NCBI RefSeq assembly: GCF_003335505.1
Contig: NZ_QPEX01000019.1
Location: forward strand, 174,928-238,927
Direction of reading: 5' to 3'
Source of the DNA: Bremerella cremea
GTDB taxonomy: Bacteria; Planctomycetota; Planctomycetia; Pirellulales; Pirellulaceae
Length of the DNA stretch: 64,000 nucleotides
Part shown: piece after piece, positions 55,388 through 63,116 of the stretch
How the letters are laid out: each line of letters opens with the position of its first letter
Position numbering within the stretch: the first letter of the stretch is position 1
Notes under the pieces: model-generated
What the model was told of the DNA's origin: nothing
Seen by the model: the letters and a program-made list of their open reading frames with translations, nothing else
Databases searched by the model: none
Made by a program: the position numbers and the translations under genes

Positions 55388-55843
55388 TTATTCAACCGAC
55401 AACGCTTCGCCGGTGTCTAACAGTACGACAATGTCGGTTTCCGTGCGATAAACGCCCTTGAAGAATCGCCCTTCGACGCCTGACACGTTAGCGGGTGCCG
55501 GGCCGATTTCATCGCTAGAAACCGTGATAATGTCTGCGATCTGATCCACCCACAGGCCAATCGACTCGCCGCCGGAACGAACAATCAAGTTCCGACTTTG
55601 CGGGGCAACCTCAGCCGGTGAGAAACCTAGGATGCGTCGTAAATCGATTACCGTTGCCACATCACCACGCAAGTTAATGACACCACGTACATGCTCAGGC
55701 GCGTGAGGAACTTCCGTGAGATCCAAATTACGGTTGATCTCTTGCACGTAATCTATGGGCAATGCCAACAGCAGGTCGCCAACGTAAAAGGTCGCGAGTT
55801 GCAGTTCGCATGCTTTGGCTCGGCTTGTTTTAGTAGCACTCAT
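55388..55843 (-). CDS. cheW: chemotaxis adaptor CheW
   Basis: A 151-residue CheW adaptor linking receptor and CheA: LATFYVGDLLLALPIDYVQEI, GVINLRGDVATVIDLRRILG and ESIGLWVDQIADIITV are the typical motifs. The ATG at 55843 overlaps the cheA stop as ATGA and has AAGG 9 nt upstream, so the start at 55852 is less likely. A long gap (about 140 nt) separates it from the receptor gene. Confidence 0.94.
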   Translation of the reverse strand: MSATKTSRAKACELQLATFYVGDLLLALPIDYVQEINRNLDLTEVPHAPEHVRGVINLRGDVATVIDLRRILGFSPAEVAPQSRNLIVRSGGESIGLWVDQIADIITVSSDEIGPAPANVSGVEGRFFKGVYRTETDIVVLLDTGEALSVE

Positions 55844-58485
55844 GATAGGCATCCTTCGGCGACAGCGGTTGAATTCGTTCGACTACGACCGTTTTGGGTT
55901 AGCAACCGCCAAACGGAAGCCATAACACGTTCGCGATTCATCTTGATTTGATAGTCATCCACGCCTGCTTCTCGACCGGTCTGCTGATCTTCGTCACTGG
56001 CTAGCGAGGTCAATGCGATCACCGGCAGAACTTGCAAAGTCGAGTCGGTTTTAATCTTGCGGGTCAACTCGAAACCGTTCATCCGCGGCATTTCAATATC
56101 GGTGATCACCAGGTCGATATCTTCTTCACCCGAGATCAAGGTTTCCCAGCCAACCTGGCCATCTTCGACATCCACCACATGGAAGCCTTCAGACACCAAA
56201 TACTCTTTGGCCTGTTTGCGGAAGAAGGAAGAATCTTCAACTAGCAGAATGCTATAAGGTTTCTCTTCGACATGGGCGTGAATTTTAGGCTTGTCCTCGA
56301 ACCACTTGGGATGCGAAGCGAGAGCCAACTCGTACAGGTCAAGCATTCGCACGGTCTTATCGTCGACAACGATCGAACCGGCGACGCCAGGTTCTCGGAA
56401 CGTGCTTCCATCGATCTCGACCGAGATATCGAGGATATCATTCAAGTCAGCAGCAATCAGCCCGATCTCTCTTCCTTGAATTTGGAAGACAACCACATGA
56501 ACATGGTCCATTTCTGGTCGTGGCTGAGCTTTGATAAATTGTTCGATGACCAACAGCGGCAAGGAAGTGCCACGATACTGTAACAGTTCCTGGCCACCCA
56601 CCATGTCGATCTGGTCGGAACGAATACGTTCAATGCGAGAAATCAAGCTCATGGGTATCGCGAACTGCTCGTTCGGAGCATTCGTGAACATGAGCAAGGA
56701 TTGACGTTCGCCCTTGCTCATCGCTTCTTCTGAGGCGCCGGCTTTCTGTTTTTCCTGCTCGTGTGTGCGTAGATCGCTCTTGGCGGCGATACCTGAAACA
56801 TCGAGAATCGGTGCCACATGGCCATCGCCAAGGATCGTTGCTCCGGCTAGGCAGGTACACGATTTAAGGTGTTTTCCTAACGGTTTCACCACGATTTCTT
56901 CTGAATCGTCGATTTCATCAACCACAAGTCCATAGCGGAACTGACCACTTTCGACGACGACGATCTGGCGTGCCTTTTCTCCAAAGCCCAGGCCGATGCC
57001 AGCCTCACCGAAATCGAGCACACCATCCAGTTCCACCAAGGGAAGCAATGCCCCGCGAAGTCGCAGAACGTGAGCTCCCTTCACTTTGCTTATCCGCTGA
57101 TTTGCTTCACTGGCTCGCACGCGAACAAGTTCCACGATGTTGACCTGAGGAATCGCGAATCGTCGTCCGTGGCTTCGGATCAGCATGGAAGGAATAATCG
57201 CCAACGTCAGCGGTAGCGTGATCTGAATGGTGGTTCCCTTGCCCAACTTCGATTCGATATCGACCGCCCCGCCGATCTTTTCAATGTTAGTACGGACGAC
57301 ATCCATCCCCACGCCGCGCCCACTGACATCGCTGATCTTTTCGGCCATCGAAAAGCCAGGATGAAAAATCAACCACACGGCATCTCGTTCCGACATCTGT
57401 GCGGCACGTTCGGCGGTAACAATGCCTTTGCTGACCGCTTTTTCTTTGAGTCGCTTCGTGTCGATTCCTCCCCCATCGTCGCAGATATCAATCCGCACTT
57501 TTCCTGCTTGATGGTAGGCTCGTAAGGTAATCGTCCCGGTTGGCTCCTTCGCGTTTTTCATCCGCTGTTCAGGCATTTCGACGCCATGGTCGACCGAGTT
57601 GCGGACCATGTGAGTCAGAGGGTCACCGATCGCTTCGATGATTGTCTTGTCGACCTCGACTTCGCCACCTTCCATGACCACTTGGCACTGCTTACCAAGT
57701 TTGGCCGAAAGATCACGAACCACGCGCGGGAACTTGTTGAACACGTTGCCAATCGGCTGCATGCGTGTCTGCATGATGGCCTCTTGCAGTTCGCTGGTGA
57801 CTTGGTCCATGCGGGCCGCAACTGCTTGCATGCCGTTGCCTTCGTTATTGCTGACCGTTTGCAGTAATTGATTTCGACCGAGCACGAGTTCGCCCGCCAA
57901 GTTCATTAAGCGGTCTAACACTCCCACCGGCACGCGAATACTCGATTCCACATGCGCGGTTCGCGTGGGTGTAGCAGCTTCCGGCGTAGCTTCTCTTTCT
58001 GGCGACGCTGGTGACGCTGGCACACTTGGCTCTACGGCCACTGGCGCTGCTGGCTTGCTCGCGATTTCTTCGGTTGCCTTAGCAGCGGCAGTCTCGCAAG
58101 AGCCCTCGTTGATTTCGTTTAAACGCTCTATATGTAAGGAGACATCGACATCGTTGGAGTTTTCCACATCGTTGATCAGCCCTGACAAGGCGTCAGATGC
58201 TTTGAGCATCACGTCAACGATGACCGAATTGGGTGCCAACTCCTTCGTCCGCATTTTGCCGAGAATGTTCTCAAGCGCGTGGGCTAATTCGTTGATTCGA
58301 GTTAGCCCCATGAACCCGGCAGCTCCTTTGATCGAGTGGATCGCACGGAACACTTGGTTCACTAAGTCAACATCGATATCCGCCCCACTAGATTCGATTT
58401 CGAGCAATTGCCCTTCGACATCTGCGAGATGTTCTCGAGATTCAGTAACAAACTCGGCCAGTAGTGCCGGATCATCAAACGACAT
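55840..58485 (-). CDS. cheA: hybrid chemotaxis kinase CheA with C-terminal receiver
   Basis: An 881-residue hybrid sensor kinase. Hpt domain with phosphoacceptor His50 (FRAIHSIKGAAGF); a Pro/Ala/Glu-rich linker (about 130-180) with no clear P2 domain; dimerisation helices (about 190-245); HATPase (HMVRNSVDHGVE, DDGGGIDT, GRGVGMDVVRTNIEKIGG); two CheW-like domains (about 430-565 and 590-735); and a REC domain (about 750-870) with Asp796 in LVITDIEMPRMNG. The layout resembles hybrid CheA/FrzE kinases. The fused receiver may replace or compete with CheY, since no separate cheY is encoded nearby. First gene of the operon. Confidence 0.95.
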   Translation of the reverse strand: MSFDDPALLAEFVTESREHLADVEGQLLEIESSGADIDVDLVNQVFRAIHSIKGAAGFMGLTRINELAHALENILGKMRTKELAPNSVIVDVMLKASDALSGLINDVENSNDVDVSLHIERLNEINEGSCETAAAKATEEIASKPAAPVAVEPSVPASPASPEREATPEAATPTRTAHVESSIRVPVGVLDRLMNLAGELVLGRNQLLQTVSNNEGNGMQAVAARMDQVTSELQEAIMQTRMQPIGNVFNKFPRVVRDLSAKLGKQCQVVMEGGEVEVDKTIIEAIGDPLTHMVRNSVDHGVEMPEQRMKNAKEPTGTITLRAYHQAGKVRIDICDDGGGIDTKRLKEKAVSKGIVTAERAAQMSERDAVWLIFHPGFSMAEKISDVSGRGVGMDVVRTNIEKIGGAVDIESKLGKGTTIQITLPLTLAIIPSMLIRSHGRRFAIPQVNIVELVRVRASEANQRISKVKGAHVLRLRGALLPLVELDGVLDFGEAGIGLGFGEKARQIVVVESGQFRYGLVVDEIDDSEEIVVKPLGKHLKSCTCLAGATILGDGHVAPILDVSGIAAKSDLRTHEQEKQKAGASEEAMSKGERQSLLMFTNAPNEQFAIPMSLISRIERIRSDQIDMVGGQELLQYRGTSLPLLVIEQFIKAQPRPEMDHVHVVVFQIQGREIGLIAADLNDILDISVEIDGSTFREPGVAGSIVVDDKTVRMLDLYELALASHPKWFEDKPKIHAHVEEKPYSILLVEDSSFFRKQAKEYLVSEGFHVVDVEDGQVGWETLISGEEDIDLVITDIEMPRMNGFELTRKIKTDSTLQVLPVIALTSLASDEDQQTGREAGVDDYQIKMNRERVMASVWRLLTQNGRSRTNSTAVAEGCLS

Positions 58486-58742
58486 GGGAGGTCTCCACGT
58501 TCAGGTATCGGTTTGCAAAGATTTAGGTTGCAATCAAGCAAAAGCGAAAGAGAACGAGGGAGTAGAAACCGAATTTCGGTTTAGCGCAAACTTTGAGTTC
58601 CGTTTGTAGGGATTTCCGCAGCAGTGACGTTTATCAAGGCCGTTGCGGAAGGCAGTTTGGCAATCGACTAAGGCGCAGAAGTGCCCCTGAAAGATTGGCT
58701 GCGAAGGAACCCGAAGGACGTCTTTAGGTCACACAACACGCG

Positions 58743-59255
58743 ATGGTTTTCCAAAGCAATTTGCTTACAATCAACGTGATGGAAGATATCAATGCCTACC
58801 ACGAAGCGGGCCATGCTTTGGTCGCGATCCTTGTCGGAGCACGGGTCCGTTATGTCACCTTGGAACCAGACAAGGACGACGGGCCAGATCGCTTTGCTGA
58901 AATCCAAGTCGAATGGCCGCTCAATCAATTTCCCACCAAGACGCTTCATGAAAAGCTGGTCTTGGTGGCGCTGGCAGGGCCAGTTTCCGAGATGATTTAC
59001 ACAGGCGATCCCTATCATCCAGGCTACGTCGCCGAATGGTCGGGCGACTGGCAAGCGGCCTGGCTTGCGGCGGAAACGATTATTCCCAACGAGTCGAAAA
59101 GGATGGCGTATTTAGAGGAAGCAACTCGTAAGCTCTATCAGTTGCTAAATCAAGACCGCCAGTGGGCTGCGTTGGCTGGCATTGTCGACGACCTGCTCGC
59201 CCACGAGACCCTCGAAGGCTCTCAAGTGGAAGAAATAGTCCACCACTGGCTATAG
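58743..59255 (+). CDS. stand-alone M41-like zinc metalloprotease domain
   Basis: A 170-residue protein with zinc motif HEAGH at residues 20-24 (YHEAGHALVAILVGARVRYVTLEP), matching the protease part of FtsH (M41), but with no AAA ATPase and no TM segment. The rest is helical with WSGDWQAAWLAAETI. An M41-like fold in a short protein could be a proteolytic or regulatory relative. An alternative ATG at 58779 gives MEDINAYHEAGH and may be the true start; neither has a clear ribosome site. The substrate is unknown. Confidence 0.75.
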   Translation: MVFQSNLLTINVMEDINAYHEAGHALVAILVGARVRYVTLEPDKDDGPDRFAEIQVEWPLNQFPTKTLHEKLVLVALAGPVSEMIYTGDPYHPGYVAEWSGDWQAAWLAAETIIPNESKRMAYLEEATRKLYQLLNQDRQWAALAGIVDDLLAHETLEGSQVEEIVHHWL

Positions 59256-59425
59256 CACCACTTTCCACTCGTTTGCCAGGGGCAGAATTGGGGAAACCTC
59301 TTTTTTTCTTAATGAAACCTGGCCTGTTTTGCGTGGTTTCGCCATCTCGTCGGTGATAAACTGGTTAGACAATACTCACTGTCTGTATTCTTATCGCCGA
59401 CCGAGAAACCACAGGATTGACAACC

Positions 59426-60946
59426 ATGAACCGCCCTTTTCAATGGGGTTTGTTAGCCCTTTTCATCTTTAGCACCCTTGGTTCGATCTCCCAGGCTCAG
59501 TTCCGGGAATTGAGCAAACGTATTCCCGACGGTGCTAATACGATCGTCTTCATTGATGTCCAACAGCTACAAAACAGCCCGCTGGGCAAGTCCCAGAATT
59601 GGCGTGGGCAGCAAGAAAAGGTGTTTGAAGCAGGTCTAGGAATGGTGCCGCCACAAGCCGTAGAGTTTGTGGCAGCCGCCAAGCTTGACCTAGCGACCAA
59701 GCAAGCGGACTGGCAAGTTGGCCTAATAAAATTGGCTTACGATCCTTCTATTGCCAAGATCGCCGTCCGCTATCAAGGCACCACCGATAAGATCGCCAAT
59801 CGCTCGGTGGCGGTCATTCCCGGTGATATTTATATCGTTAAGTTCGTCGAGAACATCGTTGGCTACGGCATGCCAGCCAACCGGCAAGATGCGGCCCAAT
59901 GGATCAATCGCTATTACGACAATTCGCTGCGTGGCCTCAGCCCTTACCTGGCCGAAGCAGAATCGTTCGCCGACAAAGGTTCCCCGATCATTGTTGCCCT
60001 CGATCTGACCCATGCGTTGGCATCTAGTCAAATTCGTCCCCGTTTAGATCAATTGGAATCGCTCAAGGGCAAAGATATCGATCTCGATAAATTAGCCGAA
60101 GCGTTGAGTTCCATCCGTGGCATTTCGCTTGGCGTGACAGTTCGTCAAGAGATGGTCGGCGCGGTCAAAGTTGACTTCGGCAGCGACGTCAGCTTTCTTG
60201 GCGATACCGCCAAGCCGCTGCTGTTGGAAGTGCTTGGACGCCAAGGAATGATGATCGAAGAATTACGCGACTGGACCCCGACCATCAATGGCAAGACGAT
60301 TCAACTCACCGGCAAGCTTTACCCCAGTGGACTGCGTCGGATTTTGAGCCTGGTCGAAACGCCTCCTTCGCTGCAAGAGGCTGTACTAAAGTCGAAGGGG
60401 GATCCCCAAAGTTCGGATGCTCAGTCTGAAAAGGACCTGACCATCGCCGCTTCCAAACTATATTACAAGTCAGTCGTTTCGCTCTTGGATGAACTACGAA
60501 GCGACAAGAAGAACCGTACCACGCTTGGACAAATCAGCGTTTGGTTCGACAAGTATGCTCGCCGGATCGATCGCTTGCCGATCGCCAATGTCGACCCTGA
60601 GTTGCTCGACTACGGTAAGTACGTCTCCGACACCCTTCGAGGTGGCAGTACGGATGTTACCGATGCGGCGGCTCGCAAGCGAATTCGTTCGCAGCAGGTG
60701 CCAGAACAATACGACATTTCAACTTACTCGGAGCCTGTCGGTGTGACCGGCTGGAGTGGCGGGTACAGTTGGAATGGTTGGAATGCGACCCCAGATTGGC
60801 AGCGTACCGGGCAACTGCAAGCCCAAGTTCGCACAGAAGAAAACATCAAGGGAGCTCGCTCGGCCAACCAAGTCATCAGCGAATTGGACGGAGCTTCCGC
60901 AGATATTCGCCGCAAGATGACACAAAAATACGGAGTTGAATTCTAA
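59426..60946 (+). CDS. secreted protein of unknown function
   Basis: A 506-residue exported protein: signal peptide (basic MNRPF, hydrophobic GLLALFIFSTLG, cleavage near SQAQF). The body is mixed alpha/beta (TIVFIDVQQLQNSP, WQVGLIKLAYDPS, PIIVALDLTHALASSQIRPRL), with repeated-looking beta sheets around 85-330, then an alpha-helical region and a Trp/Tyr/Gly-rich patch (GWSGGYSWNGWNATPDW, about 445-462). I do not recognise a family. AGGA lies 9 nt before the ATG at 59426. It is alone, with a hairpin 42 nt downstream. Confidence 0.75.
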   Translation: MNRPFQWGLLALFIFSTLGSISQAQFRELSKRIPDGANTIVFIDVQQLQNSPLGKSQNWRGQQEKVFEAGLGMVPPQAVEFVAAAKLDLATKQADWQVGLIKLAYDPSIAKIAVRYQGTTDKIANRSVAVIPGDIYIVKFVENIVGYGMPANRQDAAQWINRYYDNSLRGLSPYLAEAESFADKGSPIIVALDLTHALASSQIRPRLDQLESLKGKDIDLDKLAEALSSIRGISLGVTVRQEMVGAVKVDFGSDVSFLGDTAKPLLLEVLGRQGMMIEELRDWTPTINGKTIQLTGKLYPSGLRRILSLVETPPSLQEAVLKSKGDPQSSDAQSEKDLTIAASKLYYKSVVSLLDELRSDKKNRTTLGQISVWFDKYARRIDRLPIANVDPELLDYGKYVSDTLRGGSTDVTDAAARKRIRSQQVPEQYDISTYSEPVGVTGWSGGYSWNGWNATPDWQRTGQLQAQVRTEENIKGARSANQVISELDGASADIRRKMTQKYGVEF

Positions 60947-61383
60947 GTAACGCGTTCGTAGTTTAGTTTTCTCTTGATACGTTCCGTGTTGGACGGCGAT
61001 AAGGTTTGCGCCGTCCAACCGAAGGGAATCATCAGCACCAGAGGTCGACGTTGCGTTTCTCTTTGTTCGCGACGTCTCGATATTCCCGAAAAAGTGCAGG
61101 GCGAACGATGTGACGCAAACTTTGGTCTTCAAGACCAGCATGCCACGCGTTCTGGCCGAAGCGGAATTAAAGCAGCATCAATTCGCGACGTAGGCCGAAG
61201 AATGAGTTTGTCGCGGAAACTACAGCCAGCCCTATGTGTTACAATTCGGGGGCAGATACGTAGGAATCTTGTCTGGCCGTCAATCTATCAGGAATTACGG
61301 AACTTCCCTCGTTCCCTTTGATGGCGTAGTCGTCCTCATAACGCCCTAAAACCTCTTGTTCGTCATTTCCGAGAGACCACTCC
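60947..61383. other. intergenic region upstream of the ion channel gene
   Basis: No supported gene; an open frame here has no recognisable product or ribosome site. It should hold the channel promoter. It starts with the hairpin at 60988-61019. Confidence 0.4.
60988..61019 (+). terminator. hairpin downstream of the secreted-protein gene
   Basis: GTTGGACGGCG (60988-60998) pairs with CGCCGTCCAAC (61009-61019), 11 bp with a 10-nt loop. No T-run follows, so termination by a T-tract is unlikely. Confidence 0.55.
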
Positions 61384-62085
61384 GTGTCGAATAATCACCC
61401 CTTGCCTGCCCGGAGTAACCGGCTTCGCTTTTCGCTGTTGCTTCTCTCGCTACTTGCTGCGGTTGTGGTCGGCCCATTGTTTGAGAACGACGGCTTCGGA
61501 AAGTATCTTCAACTCAGCTTTTTGACGCTGGTGTTCGTATCGTCCATTTACACAAATTGGAACCGGCGCATCATGTTTTGGGTGGTCGGTGGGGCGGCCA
61601 TGATCGGCATCGGGCTACACTGGGGCTCGCTATTTTTTCCGAACGGAAGCGTTTCCGTTGCCAAGTATGTCGTGGGCTTTCTTTTTCTAGGTCTAACCGC
61701 AGTTATCTTGCTGAAATCTATTTTAGTCGAATACCAGGCCAAGCCGGACGCACTTCTCGGTGCGGCCTGCGTTTACTTGCTGCTTGGTTTTATGTGGGCG
61801 TTGGGTTATTCGGCTTTGATGTTCATCGAGGATGCTCCGTTTTATTTTCCCCAGTTCGACCTAGGACGCGACGATCACCCCCACCTCTCGACGTTCCTCT
61901 ATTTCAGTTTTGTTACGATGTCGACCTTGGGTTATGGGGATATCATTCCCACGACACCTCTTTCGCGGACGCTCGCCTGGATGCAATCGGTCACGGGGCA
62001 GTTCTACCTAGCAGTGCTGGTCGCCTACTTGGTGAACATGCTTCCGAACTCGCCTCGCGCCGTGGCGCAATCACCAAAGCGATAA
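61384..62085 (+). CDS. potassium channel protein, Ion_trans_2 type
   Basis: A 233-residue inner-membrane protein with about six hydrophobic segments (16-31, 42-56, 63-79, 94-110, 123-146, and after the pore 193-214). The K+ selectivity filter TLGYGD lies at 181-186, preceded by the pore helix (HLSTFLYFSFVTMS). No cytoplasmic RCK or cyclic-nucleotide domain follows; the C-terminus is short (about 20 residues). GTG start. Its last 61 nt overlap the 3' end of the opposite methyltransferase gene. Confidence 0.87.
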   Translation: MSNNHPLPARSNRLRFSLLLLSLLAAVVVGPLFENDGFGKYLQLSFLTLVFVSSIYTNWNRRIMFWVVGGAAMIGIGLHWGSLFFPNGSVSVAKYVVGFLFLGLTAVILLKSILVEYQAKPDALLGAACVYLLLGFMWALGYSALMFIEDAPFYFPQFDLGRDDHPHLSTFLYFSFVTMSTLGYGDIIPTTPLSRTLAWMQSVTGQFYLAVLVAYLVNMLPNSPRAVAQSPKR

Positions 62086-62891
62086 CGCAGCAATTGCCCC
62101 ATGCGTCTTAACTTGGGAAATGCCTGCGTTAGACGATATCCCCAACGCATCCAGGGCGAGGCACGCAGAATCTGTTCGCGTGGTGCGCCGCTTTGTTCTT
62201 CGCAGAGCGTCAAACCAGGCACGCGGTCTACTAACTGCTGCGGATCATCCAAGGCAAACTGCAGCTTTACGCCTGCTTGCCGGAGCGAAGGGAGGGAATT
62301 CAAGAACGAGATTCCCCACCGGTTGTAGGCGTCGAAAACGATTTCCCCGGCAGGAAACGTCGACACGATATCTGCCAAAACTTGCTTTACTTCCCCTGGT
62401 GACAAGTAAGCGAAGATTCCCTCGGCCACCACCATGACCTCGCGTTGAGGATCGATCTTATCCAGCCAGCCTTGGGCGAGAACGGAAGTCTCACGATATC
62501 GGCAACTAGCACGTTCCGGAAAGAGAGCCCGTCGCAGCTGAATTACCTCGGGAAAGTCCACTTCCCACCAAGGAATGTCAGAGGAAGGATCCACTCGAAA
62601 GACGCGGCTATCTAAACCGCAGCCCAAGTGAATCACCTGGCAACGTGTGTGGCTGGCAATAAACTCTCGAATCCAAGTATCCAAGGTGTGGGCACGTACG
62701 GCCAGGGCGACAAGCCCATCGTGAGAAAGACGGAGCGTGGAAAAGTCGAAGTCGATGCACTGCTTGGCTTGTTCCGCAAACCGATCTTGCAGTAACGAAT
62801 CGGCAAGTTGGCTTTCATCCGCTCTGCCACCCAACGTTATCAGCAGCGTTCGCTGTATGCTGTTCAACGCGATGGGGATCTTAGAATTCAC
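62025..62891 (-). CDS. class I SAM-dependent methyltransferase, LCM/TcmP-like
   Basis: A 288-residue methyltransferase of the leucine-carboxyl-methyltransferase-like group. It starts NSKIPIALNSIQRTLLITLGGRA, then VIHLGCGLDSRVFRVD (SAM glycine motif), WWEVDFPEVIQLRR, VVAEGIFAYLSPGEVKQVL and EIVFDAYNR. The GTG at 62891 gives the family-like N-terminus; a TTG at 62912 would add seven residues. The substrate is unknown (often O-methylation of small carboxylates or polyketides). Tail-to-tail overlap of 61 nt with the channel gene. Confidence 0.87.
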   Translation of the reverse strand: MNSKIPIALNSIQRTLLITLGGRADESQLADSLLQDRFAEQAKQCIDFDFSTLRLSHDGLVALAVRAHTLDTWIREFIASHTRCQVIHLGCGLDSRVFRVDPSSDIPWWEVDFPEVIQLRRALFPERASCRYRETSVLAQGWLDKIDPQREVMVVAEGIFAYLSPGEVKQVLADIVSTFPAGEIVFDAYNRWGISFLNSLPSLRQAGVKLQFALDDPQQLVDRVPGLTLCEEQSGAPREQILRASPWMRWGYRLTQAFPKLRRMGQLLRYRFGDCATARGEFGSMFTK

Positions 62892-63049
62892 AAACAACAC
62901 TGCGGGGCACAAATTGGTTTCAAAAGAGATGGACGCAGCTTTTACCTTAAACTATTTGCGAGTGTTCGTTTTCTGTTTCCAGGCTTCAACATGCAGAAAA
63001 ATGCTCGCTTGCCCCCAATTAGCCCCACATCTTAAGGCAAGAAAGAAAA

Positions 63050-63090
63050 GTCGCACGATCCGATAACCGAATCGTGCGACAATCTTTTTC
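63050..63090 (-). terminator. terminator of the repeat-rich secreted protein gene
   Basis: GTCGCACGAT (63050-63059) and ATCGTGCGAC (63071-63080) form a 10-bp stem with an 11-nt loop. On the minus strand it is followed by a T-rich run (TTTTCTTTCTT); on the plus strand by AATCTTTTTC, so it may work both ways. Confidence 0.85.
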
Positions 63091-63116
63091 ATTCAGAACA
63101 GCAGCAACGCCGCAAG

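Noticed and set aside
60974..61321. 115-codon frame upstream of the channel gene
   Set aside because: It begins inside the hairpin region and its composition looks non-coding.
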